DNA of 64,000 bases from Proteobacteria bacterium DTSAM18 (GTDB lineage: Bacteria > Myxococcota_A > UBA796 > GCA-2862545): contig JARACJ010000003.1 in the NCBI GenBank assembly GCA_028767165.1, positions 310,001 through 374,000 of the forward strand, written 5' to 3'. The notes under the pieces were generated by a model that made no database searches, had not been told where the DNA came from, and saw nothing but the letters and a program-made list of their open reading frames with translations. The position numbers were made by a program, and so were the translations under genes. Below are positions 41,846-50,467 of the stretch, one piece after another (the first letter of the stretch is position 1; every line of letters starts with the position of its first letter).

Positions 41846-42005
41846 GCCCCGACGCCAGTTCCGCTACACCCCCCGGTACCCACGTCGAAGAGTCTCCTGG
41901 ATACGGTACACGTACCCGTCTCGTCGTGAATTCGAACCGAGCAACCGAACGGTTCGGACATTCAAGCCGACGATGGTTCGTCACCGTGGTGACAAGGAGA
42001 CGCCC

Positions 42006-43553
42006 ATGAGTTCTTCCCTCAGACGCCTGCTGCGGCACACGGCCGCCGCCGGCCTGCTGCTCGCCTCGGGCCTGGCCCACGCCCAGTCCAAGCCCAACAT
42101 CCTCGTGATCTGGGGCGACGACATCGGCACCTGGAACATCAGCCACAACAGCCGCGGCATGATGGGCTACCAGACCCCGAACATCGATCGCATCGCCTCC
42201 GAGGGCGTGGCCTTCACCGACTACTACGGGCAGCAGTCCTGCACCGCCGGTCGCGCCGCCTTCCTGGGCGGCAACGTGCCCCTGCGCACCGGCATGACCA
42301 AGGTGGGCCTTCCCGGCGCCAAGGAGGGCTGGCAGGAGAGCGACATCACCATCGCCCAGGTGATGAAGTCCCAGGGGTACGCCACCGGCCAGTTCGGCAA
42401 GAACCACCAGGGCGACCTCGACGTGCACCTGCCCACCAACCACGGCTTCGACGAGTTCTTCGGCAACCTGTACCACCTCAACGCCGAGGAGGAGCCGGAG
42501 CACCGCGACTACCCGAAGAACCCCGAGTTCCGGGAGAAGTACGGCCCGCGAGGCGTCATCCACTCCTGGGCGGGCGGCCGCATCGAGGACACCGGCCCCC
42601 TCACGAAGAAGCGCATGGAGACCATCGACGAGGAGACCGCCAAGGAGGCCATCCGGTTCATGAAGGAGGCCCACTCCAGCGGCAAGCCCTTCTTCGTGTG
42701 GTGGAACGCCACCCGCATGCACTTCCGCACCCACGTGAAGGAGGAGCACACCAACCTCGCCGGGCCACACAGCGACGAGTACTCGGACGGCATGGTCGAG
42801 CACGACATGCAGGTGGGCTGGCTGCTCGACGCCGTGGATCAGATGGGCATCGCCGACAACACCATCGTGTTCTACTCCACCGACAACGGGCCCCACTTCA
42901 ACACCTGGCCCGACGCGGCCACCACGCCGTTCCGCTCGGAGAAGAACTCCAACTGGGAGGGCGCCTACCGGGTGCCCGCCTTCGTCCGCTGGCCCGGGCG
43001 CATCCCCGCGGGCGTCACCCTGAACGGCATCGTCGCCCACGAGGACTGGCTGCCCACCTTCGCCGCGGCGGCCGGCAACCCGAACGTCGCCGCGGAGATC
43101 CGCAAGGGCATCAAGGTCGGCAAGCGGCGGTACCGCAACTACATCGACGGCTACAACATGCTGCCCTACCTCACCGGCCAGGTCAGCGAGTCGCCACGCC
43201 ACGAGTTCATCTACGTCAACGACGACGGCGCGGTGGTGGGCATCCGCTACGACGACTGGAAGGCCGTGTTCCTGGAGAACCGCGGCGAGGCCTTCGGCGT
43301 GTGGATGGAGCCCTTCACCACCCTGCGCGTGCCGGCGGTCTTCAACCTGCGCCGCGACCCCTTCGAGAAGGCCCAGCACAACGCCAACACCTACTACGAC
43401 TGGCTCATCGACCACGCCTTCGTGCTCGTGCCCATGCAGGGCGTGGCCGCCGAGTTCTTCGAGACCTTCCAGGACTTCCCGCCGAGCCAGACCCCAGGCT
43501 CCTTCAACCTAGAGAAGGTGCAGGAACAGCTGAACACGGCGTCCGGCCAGTAG
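42006..43553 (+). CDS. arylsulfatase (intact paralogue)
   Basis: A 515-residue exported sulfatase. Signal peptide about 1-26 (ending GLAHA). PNILVIWGDDIGTWN carries the metal-binding Asp pair. CTAGRAAF near residue 79 holds the Cys converted to formylglycine by FGE or anaerobic maturase, neither of which lies in the window. FGKNH and TDNGPHFNTW complete the active site. It hydrolyses sulfate esters in the periplasm; the substrate is unknown. An AAGGAG site six bases before ATG fixes the start. It lies 160 bases after the caspase gene on the same strand and is followed by a strong terminator. About half-identical by eye to the broken sulfatase at 12114-13642. Confidence 0.93.
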   Translation: MSSSLRRLLRHTAAAGLLLASGLAHAQSKPNILVIWGDDIGTWNISHNSRGMMGYQTPNIDRIASEGVAFTDYYGQQSCTAGRAAFLGGNVPLRTGMTKVGLPGAKEGWQESDITIAQVMKSQGYATGQFGKNHQGDLDVHLPTNHGFDEFFGNLYHLNAEEEPEHRDYPKNPEFREKYGPRGVIHSWAGGRIEDTGPLTKKRMETIDEETAKEAIRFMKEAHSSGKPFFVWWNATRMHFRTHVKEEHTNLAGPHSDEYSDGMVEHDMQVGWLLDAVDQMGIADNTIVFYSTDNGPHFNTWPDAATTPFRSEKNSNWEGAYRVPAFVRWPGRIPAGVTLNGIVAHEDWLPTFAAAAGNPNVAAEIRKGIKVGKRRYRNYIDGYNMLPYLTGQVSESPRHEFIYVNDDGAVVGIRYDDWKAVFLENRGEAFGVWMEPFTTLRVPAVFNLRRDPFEKAQHNANTYYDWLIDHAFVLVPMQGVAAEFFETFQDFPPSQTPGSFNLEKVQEQLNTASGQ

Positions 43554-43570
43554 CCTCTCCCGAACACCGA

Positions 43571-43606
43571 GGGGTCTGCATTCGTTGGGGGTGCAGGCCC
43601 CTTTTT
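43571..43606 (+). terminator. rho-independent terminator after arylsulfatase
   Basis: A 10-bp stem, GGGGTCTGCA with TGCAGGCCCC (one G-T pair), has an 11-base loop and is followed by TTTTT at 43602-43606. It begins 18 bases past the sulfatase stop. It is the clearest terminator in the window. Confidence 0.9.
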
Positions 43607-43618
43607 CGTGGCCGCCGG

Positions 43619-46600
43619 CTAGCGCGGCAGCGACAGCCCGATGGCGTCCTGATCGCCGCGGGGGATCTCCTCGAGCACGCCGAGATCCCACAGCCGGACG
43701 AAGGGATCGAAGCCGGCGCTGACCAGCCAGCGGCCGTCGTCGCCGACGAACAGCGGCGCGTGCATGCCGGACTTGTGCAGCTTCATCGTGGCCCGCGGCA
43801 CGTCGGAGACGAAGTCGTGGATCTGCAGCATGCCATTGGGACTCGTGACCGCCAGCAGGCCCTTGCCCATGTGCGCGGCAGCCCCCGACACGCCCTTGAG
43901 CTCGGGGAACAGGCGCGCGAGCCTGCCCGACACACCCTCCCGGACCTCGACCCGATCGGGGAGCGTGAGCACGATGTGGGTGCCGTCGGAGGAGACCCGC
44001 AGATCCCTCAGGTCGGAGGGCATGGACGCCACCCGCTCGGCGGTCCAGTCCGGGGCCGCAGCGCGGTACAGCTCGCCCTCGTGCCCGGCGGCGCCCTCCA
44101 CGAAGTACAGGACATCCGCGGCGGCGCTCGTGCGCAGCAGGCGGATCGCGGGCTCGTCGGGTCCGCCCGCATCACCATCGCCGAAGATGCAGCCATCCTC
44201 TGCGCCGCCCGGCGCGTACAGCACCACGGCGTCGCCGGAGGCGGGCACCAGCGCGAACCGACCGTCCGACAGGCCCCGGATCTCCCGGAACCGGTTGGGC
44301 GTCTGCTCACCGCAGGGGTGCAGGTTCAGGGCCTCGATGAGCTGACCGCTGGACAGCTCGAACGCCCGGGCGACCGCCGGGGCGCCCGCGGACGCGACGA
44401 CCACCGAATCCGTCAGCCCCACGGCGTGGATGGCATCCACGCCCGGAAGCCAGTGCAGGTGGTGCAGCAGCTTGCGCCGGGGAAGGTCGTACACGCGGAC
44501 CGGACCGTCCGCCTGCCCCACCGCCAGCAGACGCCCGGAGGGGCTCACGGCCAGATCCGCGACGCCGTGGGAGAGGTGGAGCGCCTTGGGGGGACGCCGG
44601 CTCGCCGGCTCCCAGTGGTGCGCCTCTGTGCCCGAGAGGGTCCAGTAGGTGCCGTCGGCCTGCATCTGGGCGTCGCGCACCGGCTTGGGGTGCTTGCCCA
44701 CCATCGCCCCGGCCACCGCGTCGTAGTGGTACAGCTCGCCCTTGTGACCGAACAGCAGCAGCTCGTCGCCACCGGGGTGGGCCTGCAGCCGGGACATCAG
44801 CCCGAGCTCGCCGCCGTCGAACTCGCTGACCACCTGTCCGGTGCGCGTGTCCATCGTGACCAGCACACCCTCGTAGGAGAGGAGCACCACCATGTCGCCG
44901 TCGCGGAGCGTGACCATGGCCGCCACCGACCGCAGCCGGCCGGCGTCGACGGGCCAGGCGAACTGCTCCGTGAGGTCGGCATCGAACCCGACGAGCTCCA
45001 CGCCGATGACGGCCTCGCGGTAGCGCACGCCGATGATGTCGCCGCGGGGCGTGGTGGCCCAGTCCTGGATGTCGGGCACGGTGCGGGCCACGGTGTCTTC
45101 CCAGGCGTCGCCCCGCTGGAACACCCGCAGGCGGGCGTGTCGCCATGCGACCACGCCGCGATCCGCCGCCAGGGACTCGAGCCCCTCGTAGCTGCGGGGG
45201 CCGGCGGGCCAGGGATACTCCCGACGGGTCCACTCGCCGCCGGTGAGGCGGACCTCCTCGAGCCGGCCCTGCGAGCCCTCGAGGTGCCAGAACACGCCGT
45301 CGATGCCCCGGTGCAGCGTGCCATCGCGGGAGAACCGCAGCTCGGTGAGTGCGCCCGAGGGGTTCAGGGGCGCCCAGCCGTCTTGCGTGGGACACGCGAG
45401 CTGCCCACCGGGCCCGATGAAGTCGGCATGCTCACAGGCGAGCGTGCGCGTGTCGAGCAGCTGGGGCTGACGGATCTCGTGGCTGCCGGCCATGACGCCG
45501 AGCGCCTTGACGTTGCCGGCCTGGGCGGCGGTGAACGCCTGCTGGAAGGCCTCCTCCGAGCGGTGCTCCCGCAGCAGCTGCATCGCCGTGATGGCCTGCA
45601 GATCCTGCTGACGGGCCGCGAGATCCTCGTACTCCCGCTCCTTCCGCTCGAGATCGTGCTGAACCTCCTCACCCGCCTGCTGCAGCTGCACGTACGACAT
45701 CGCACTGGCGCCGAGCGCCATGCCGGCGGCGGCCAGTGCCATGGAGATGGGCAGCTTCCAGGCCTTGAGCACCCGCACGAAGTGGTCCCGCGTGCTGTAC
45801 TGGTGCGCCTGCACCGGACGGCCCTCGAGGTAGTTCGACAGGTCGACCGCCATCTCGCCCGCGTGGGCATAGCGCTGGGCACTGCGGTACTGCAGCGCCT
45901 TGGCCGCGATGGCCGACAGCTCGTGGGGGAGCTGCCTCGCCAGCTCCAGGAAGCGCCCCTGCCGCTCCATCTCGGTGCACTCGGTGCCGACGCAGGCCTC
46001 CTGGCCGGTGAGCACCTCGAGCATCGTGACGCCGAGGGCCCAGACGTCGGACCCGAAGGTGCCGGGCTCGCCCTGGAGCAGCTGCGGCGACATGTAGCGC
46101 GGCGTGCCGAGGAGCTCGCCTTCCTGGGTGATGTTGTCGATGTCGTTGCGGCGGACGCCCGTCTTCTGGGGCTCTCCGGGCAGGGGCATGCCCACCCGGC
46201 CGGCGAGCCCCCAGTCGACCACGTGGATCACGCCGAAGGCACCCACGAGGATGTTCTCGGGCTTGAGATCCCGATGGATGATGCCCTTGTCGTGGGCGTA
46301 GCTGACGGCCTCGCAGGCGTCGCGGAGCCAGCGGATGAGCTTGCGTCGGCCTGCCCCCTGGGTGGCGGCCTGTTGCAGCGTGCGGCCCTGCACGAGACGC
46401 ATGGCGTAGTACAGGCGGCCGTCCGGCAGCTCGCCGTAGTCGTGGACCGGCACGATCGAGGGGTGCCGCAGCGACGCGGTGACGATGGCCTCGCGCTGGA
46501 ACCTGCCCCGGAGCACCTCGGAGGCGTCCATGCGCAGCACCTTGAGGGCGACGTCGCGCATCAGCAGCAGATCGTTGGCGAGGTACACGCGACCCATGCC

Positions 46601-46774
46601 GCCCTTGCCGAGCAGGGAGAGCACCCGGTACCGGGGTGCGACCAGGCCGAACAGCTCCGTGGGGTCGGACGAGGGTGACCCCGAAGACACGCCGTGGGCG
46701 TCGTGGGCGGCAGGTGTGACGGGTGATGGGCTGTCGGTTTCCACGGGCTGGTTGTACCACATGCCCTGTGCCAT
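43619..46774 (-). CDS. Ser/Thr protein kinase with transmembrane helix and beta-propeller sensor
   Basis: A 1051-residue PknB-like kinase. Catalytic domain about 48-325: GKGGMGRVYLA, AxK lysine in VALKVL, HRDLKPEN near 166 and YMSPQLL. The Mg-binding DFG appears as DWG (VVDWGLA), a change often seen in bacterial kinases of this type. One transmembrane helix follows near 340-363 (LPISMALAAAGMALGASAMS), then a coiled coil (ERKEREYEDLAARQQDL). The outer part of about 600 residues is WD40-like repeats (LAVSPSGRLLAVGQADGPVRVYDL) that may sense or scaffold. Start is uncertain: ATG 46774 or 46762, neither with a good ribosome site. Same strand as the cardiolipin synthase upstream (65-base gap). Confidence 0.85.
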   Translation of the reverse strand: MAQGMWYNQPVETDSPSPVTPAAHDAHGVSSGSPSSDPTELFGLVAPRYRVLSLLGKGGMGRVYLANDLLLMRDVALKVLRMDASEVLRGRFQREAIVTASLRHPSIVPVHDYGELPDGRLYYAMRLVQGRTLQQAATQGAGRRKLIRWLRDACEAVSYAHDKGIIHRDLKPENILVGAFGVIHVVDWGLAGRVGMPLPGEPQKTGVRRNDIDNITQEGELLGTPRYMSPQLLQGEPGTFGSDVWALGVTMLEVLTGQEACVGTECTEMERQGRFLELARQLPHELSAIAAKALQYRSAQRYAHAGEMAVDLSNYLEGRPVQAHQYSTRDHFVRVLKAWKLPISMALAAAGMALGASAMSYVQLQQAGEEVQHDLERKEREYEDLAARQQDLQAITAMQLLREHRSEEAFQQAFTAAQAGNVKALGVMAGSHEIRQPQLLDTRTLACEHADFIGPGGQLACPTQDGWAPLNPSGALTELRFSRDGTLHRGIDGVFWHLEGSQGRLEEVRLTGGEWTRREYPWPAGPRSYEGLESLAADRGVVAWRHARLRVFQRGDAWEDTVARTVPDIQDWATTPRGDIIGVRYREAVIGVELVGFDADLTEQFAWPVDAGRLRSVAAMVTLRDGDMVVLLSYEGVLVTMDTRTGQVVSEFDGGELGLMSRLQAHPGGDELLLFGHKGELYHYDAVAGAMVGKHPKPVRDAQMQADGTYWTLSGTEAHHWEPASRRPPKALHLSHGVADLAVSPSGRLLAVGQADGPVRVYDLPRRKLLHHLHWLPGVDAIHAVGLTDSVVVASAGAPAVARAFELSSGQLIEALNLHPCGEQTPNRFREIRGLSDGRFALVPASGDAVVLYAPGGAEDGCIFGDGDAGGPDEPAIRLLRTSAAADVLYFVEGAAGHEGELYRAAAPDWTAERVASMPSDLRDLRVSSDGTHIVLTLPDRVEVREGVSGRLARLFPELKGVSGAAAHMGKGLLAVTSPNGMLQIHDFVSDVPRATMKLHKSGMHAPLFVGDDGRWLVSAGFDPFVRLWDLGVLEEIPRGDQDAIGLSLPR

Positions 46775-46839
46775 CCGTACACCGGTTTGGGGGCCGGATC
46801 GTGAAGTGCCGGTCGGCCCTCGCACACCCGGGTCGCGCC

Positions 46840-48279
46840 TCACAGATAGGGCTTGAACAGCCGGAAGAATGCGTCGGTGAGCTTGCGGGGCACGGAGCGG
46901 TCCTTGAGCTGCTCGAGGGTGAGGCTCTCGGCCGCGTCGAACCGGGGGCCGTAGGCGCGCTCGAGCGCGGCCACCACCTCGGCGTCGTAGACCTCCAGCA
47001 GCAGCTCGAAGTTGAGCCGGAGGGAACGGGGATCCCAGTTGGACGACCCGATGCACGCCCAGGTGTCGTCCACGAGCATCAGCTTGCTGTGATCGAACCC
47101 GCCGGGCGCGTGCAGCAGCTGCACGTTGTTCTCCAGCAGGAACGTCGCCTCCGCGCGCAGACAGCCGTCGACCGTGCGGTGGTTGCTCGGCAGCGGGAAC
47201 AGCACCCGCACCTCGATGCCTCGACGGCTCGCGGATGCCAGCGCGTACGCGAGATCCTCCTCGGGGAGGAAGTAGGGCGTGACGATCCAGATGCGCCGGC
47301 GTGCCGCGCCGATGGCCGACAGGTAGGTGAGCCTCGCCTTGTCGAGGTCCTCGTCCGGGCCGTCCGGGACCACGCGGGCGGCCGCCGACCCCACGGGCTG
47401 CAAGGGCGGGAACCAGGGCTCGCCGTCGAGTCGCTCACCGGTGGTGAACGCCCAGTCCACGGCGAAGACGTCCATGAGCTCCCGCACCACCGGCCCCTCG
47501 ACCCGGGCGTGCAGGTCCCGCTGCCACTCCGGTCCCGCCCCTCGGACGAAGCCCTCCCGGATGTTGATGCCCCCGGTGAAGGCCACGATGCCGTCCACCA
47601 CCAGCAGCTTGCGGTGGTTGCGAAGGTTGATGAGGGTGGTGCGACGGGGATCGAGTCCCCACAGGAACCGCTGCACCACCACGCCGGCCTTGCGCAGGGC
47701 ACGCACCACCGGTGGCTTGCTGAACGCGGCGTTGCCCACCCCGTCGATCAGCACGCGGATCTCGACCCCCCGGGCGCGGGCGTCGCCCATCGCCTGCACG
47801 AAGCGCTGGCCCCAGCCATCGCCGTCCCACAGGAAGGTCATGAAGGCGATCGACCGCCTGGCCTCCTCGATGGCGCGGAGCATGGCGGGGTAGGCCTCGT
47901 CGCCGTCGAGGAGCGGCGTGATCTGGTTGCCGTCGACGAGAGGTGCGCCGGTGATCGAGCGGACCGCCCTCGCCAGGGAGGCCAGCGGTCGCACCGCCTC
48001 GTGCTCGTGGGCCACGTCGTCCGGCGCCAGCGGGGCGAGCCGCTCGGGCTCCTCCGCACGCAGGCGCGCGGCGCGGCGACGTACCCGGTTCACGCCGAGG
48101 GCGATGTAGGCGAGCGAGCCCAGCACCGGCGACAGCCAGGCCACCGCGATCCACCCCACCGCGGAGCGGTGGTTCTCCTTGGTGAGCAGGATGTGGACGC
48201 TGACCCCGAGCGCGAGGACCACGTGGACCAGCGCGCCGAGTCGCCACCCCAGCCATTCCTGCAGCATCGTCGGGTTCAC
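46840..48279 (-). CDS. cardiolipin synthase, phospholipase D type
   Basis: A 479-residue membrane enzyme. Two N-terminal helices (LGALVHVVLALGVSVHILL and VGWIAVAWLSPVLGSLAYIAL) are followed by two PLD domains. Their HKD motifs are NHRKLLVVDG near 220 and DHSKLMLVDD near 395. Bacterial Cls-type enzymes join two phosphatidylglycerols to give cardiolipin and glycerol. Length matches E. coli ClsA (486). I prefer the GTG at 48279 (GGAG five bases upstream) over the TTG three bases earlier. It is the middle of three minus-strand genes in tandem. Confidence 0.9.
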   Translation of the reverse strand: MNPTMLQEWLGWRLGALVHVVLALGVSVHILLTKENHRSAVGWIAVAWLSPVLGSLAYIALGVNRVRRRAARLRAEEPERLAPLAPDDVAHEHEAVRPLASLARAVRSITGAPLVDGNQITPLLDGDEAYPAMLRAIEEARRSIAFMTFLWDGDGWGQRFVQAMGDARARGVEIRVLIDGVGNAAFSKPPVVRALRKAGVVVQRFLWGLDPRRTTLINLRNHRKLLVVDGIVAFTGGINIREGFVRGAGPEWQRDLHARVEGPVVRELMDVFAVDWAFTTGERLDGEPWFPPLQPVGSAAARVVPDGPDEDLDKARLTYLSAIGAARRRIWIVTPYFLPEEDLAYALASASRRGIEVRVLFPLPSNHRTVDGCLRAEATFLLENNVQLLHAPGGFDHSKLMLVDDTWACIGSSNWDPRSLRLNFELLLEVYDAEVVAALERAYGPRFDAAESLTLEQLKDRSVPRKLTDAFFRLFKPYL

Positions 48280-48346
48280 CAAGGCTCCCGCGTCATGCCC
48301 CCACTGTGCACCGGCGGGGCCGGGGCTTCAAGGGCGGAGCGGGCCC

Positions 48347-49321
48347 TCAGACGGTCTGCACGACCTGGCGCACGACCTCGAAGGCCTCGGCCTCCTCGAA
48401 GCGCACCTGGGCGCCCCATCGCAGCAGGGTCGCACGGACCTGGTGGTCGGACATGTAGGCCTTGTCCCGCTGGGAGACGTGCATGCCGACGAGCCGCAGC
48501 TTGTCCTCGGCGCTCTCCCCGAGGACCACGAAGTGCGAGGGCGAGAACGCGGTGCTCATCGAGGGGGCGGCGTAGGCGAACACCGTCGGGACGTAGCGGG
48601 TGGCCACGAGGCTGAGCTGGTGGGCCGCCACGTGATCGGGGTGCATGTCGTTGAGGGAGTGGATGTAGGCCACGTCCGGCTGGATGCCGCACACCAGATC
48701 CTGCAGGCGCGAGTACATGTGGCGATCCTGGGCGAGCTGGCCGTCGCGGGCATCGAGCATGTGCAGGTGGGCCCCGAGATACCAGGCCGCCCGCTGGGCC
48801 TCGTCGATCCGGCGGGACGACGACCCTCCCTTGCCACCATCGGTCAGGCAGACCAGGGTCACCTCGTCGCCGGCCATGGCGTGCCGGGCGAGGACCCCGC
48901 CGCAGCCGAGCTCCACGTCGTCCGGGTGGGCGCCGATGGCCACCACGCGGCGGGGGGCACGGTGGCCCGCGCCCTTGCGGGGCAGCTCGGTGAGCACCCG
49001 GTCCAGATCCCGGGTGTGCACGGTGGACTGGGCGAGATCGCCCTCCTGGAAGTGGGCGACCAGCGCGGGACTCGAGCTCACGGCCAAGGTGGGCAGGCCG
49101 CGCTGACGGGCGCGGGTGAGGACCCGGCGGGCATTGTCCACCCCGCTGTCGAGGCCAGCCATCACGAGCTGCCAGGCGGGCCAGGTGGCCTTGTCCTCCG
49201 CGTTCCCCACGTCCGTCTCGAGGTGAAGGCTGCGGTCGTGACGCGCGATGGCCTCCTCGATGATCACTCGCTGGCCGACGTCCTTGGAGAAGAGAAGGGT
49301 GTCGGTTCGGGCCACGGGCAT
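48347..49321 (-). CDS. PIG-L/LmbE-type deacetylase with N-terminal receiver-like domain
   Basis: A 324-residue protein. The C-terminal two-thirds is a PIG-L (LmbE) zinc deacetylase: VVAIGAHPDDVELGCGG near 122-138 and the second metal motif DMHPDHVAAH. These enzymes remove acetyl groups from GlcNAc-type sugars or thiol conjugates. Residues about 1-105 form a separate alpha/beta unit (LLFSKDVGQRVIIEEAIARH, WQLVMAGLDSGVDNARRVLT, LPTLAVSSSPAL) that looks like a receiver domain lacking a convincing phospho-acceptor Asp. AGGAG seven bases before the ATG at 49321 sets the start. It is divergent from the ATP-grasp/glycosyltransferase genes, so it may modify the same glycan. Confidence 0.82.
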   Translation of the reverse strand: MPVARTDTLLFSKDVGQRVIIEEAIARHDRSLHLETDVGNAEDKATWPAWQLVMAGLDSGVDNARRVLTRARQRGLPTLAVSSSPALVAHFQEGDLAQSTVHTRDLDRVLTELPRKGAGHRAPRRVVAIGAHPDDVELGCGGVLARHAMAGDEVTLVCLTDGGKGGSSSRRIDEAQRAAWYLGAHLHMLDARDGQLAQDRHMYSRLQDLVCGIQPDVAYIHSLNDMHPDHVAAHQLSLVATRYVPTVFAYAAPSMSTAFSPSHFVVLGESAEDKLRLVGMHVSQRDKAYMSDHQVRATLLRWGAQVRFEEAEAFEVVRQVVQTV

Positions 49322-49457
49322 GGATTCACTCCTGTGCAACCGCCCCCCGCACCTGCCTGTCCGGGAAGCTGGCTTCCCAACGGCCCGAAAATCCCGCACA
49401 GCGGATGTGGAACCGCACGAATGTATCCCGAACGCTTCACATCCAAGGGAGTCTTCC

Positions 49458-50402
49458 ATGGGGGTTCGGGTGCTCATCACAGGCGCGGGAGGGCCTGCCG
49501 GAATCGGCCTCCTCCGCGCCCTCGACGCGGATACCGATCATGAGCTGTTCGCCGCCGACATGTCCCCGCTCTCCTCCGGGCTGTACCTCGTGCCCCACGA
49601 ACGACGCACGAGGCTGCCCGCAGGCGATGATGCGGACTTCGTCGACAAGCTCTTGCAGATCTGTCGCAAGTGGAACATCGAGGTACTGATCCCCACCGTG
49701 GATCAGGAGCTGCTGCCCTGCGCGGAGGCGCGGCACCGGTTCGAGGCGGCGGGAACCCGCGTGGCGGTCGCCTCCGCACAATCCCTGAAGCACTGCATCG
49801 ACAAATTCCACACCATGCAGGCCCTTCAGGACGTGATTCCCCTGCCCCGCTTCTCCATCTCGGGTCCCGGCGGCACCATCTCACTGCCCGCCATCGCCAA
49901 GCCCCGCACGGGCTCCGGCTCCCGCGGGCTGCAGATGCTCCGCTCCCCCCGGGATCTGGTCGACATCCCCGATGCCTACATCCTGCAGGAATACCTGCCC
50001 GGTGAGGAGTTCAGCGTGGATGTCTTCGGCGGCACCAATGCCACCGTGGCCGTGCCGCGGCGCCGGCTCAAGGTCGACTCCGGGGTCTGCGTGATCGCCG
50101 AGTCCTTCCACGACGCCAACCTGCAGGACATGGCCATCAGGGCCTACCAGGCCCTCGGGCTGTCCTACGTGGCCAACCTGCAGTTCCGGCGCGACGCCGA
50201 GGGCGAGCCCCGCCTCATCGAGATCAACGCCCGTGTGCCGGGCACGCTGATGCTCACGATCGGCTCCGGCGTCCCCATGCACGTGGCCATCATCGACCGC
50301 GCCATGGGCCGGGCGGTGCACCTGCCCGCCGACTTCGAGGACCAGGTGATGGTCCGTCACTTCGAGGAGATGTTCACCAGCCCCGCAGCGCTCATCCGCT
50401 GA
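49458..50402 (+). CDS. ATP-grasp enzyme, carbamoyl-phosphate-synthase-like fold
   Basis: A 314-residue protein. The N-terminal Rossmann-like unit (VRVLITGAGGPAGIGLLRAL) is of the preATP-grasp type. The ATP-grasp part includes AIAKPRTGSGSRGLQML (phosphate loop), AYILQEYLPGEEFSVDVFGG and RLIEINARVPGT, where Glu and Asn bind Mg. Members ligate a carboxylate to an amine or other nucleophile; many unassigned ones occur in polysaccharide and peptide-tailoring loci. GGGAG seven bases before the ATG sets the start. It lies 65 bases ahead of the glycosyltransferase on the same strand, so a shared transcript is likely. Substrate unknown. Confidence 0.82.
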   Translation: MGVRVLITGAGGPAGIGLLRALDADTDHELFAADMSPLSSGLYLVPHERRTRLPAGDDADFVDKLLQICRKWNIEVLIPTVDQELLPCAEARHRFEAAGTRVAVASAQSLKHCIDKFHTMQALQDVIPLPRFSISGPGGTISLPAIAKPRTGSGSRGLQMLRSPRDLVDIPDAYILQEYLPGEEFSVDVFGGTNATVAVPRRRLKVDSGVCVIAESFHDANLQDMAIRAYQALGLSYVANLQFRRDAEGEPRLIEINARVPGTLMLTIGSGVPMHVAIIDRAMGRAVHLPADFEDQVMVRHFEEMFTSPAALIR

Positions 50403-50467
50403 CGGGGCGGCCCCCTACGCAGGGTCCCGTCGTTGAACCCACGGCCGTATGTCCCCATCAGCCCTAC

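Noticed and set aside
42698..46678. A 1326-codon plus-strand frame spanning the sulfatase end and the kinase
   Set aside because: It crosses a strong terminator and two well-supported genes in other frames and has no recognisable domain.
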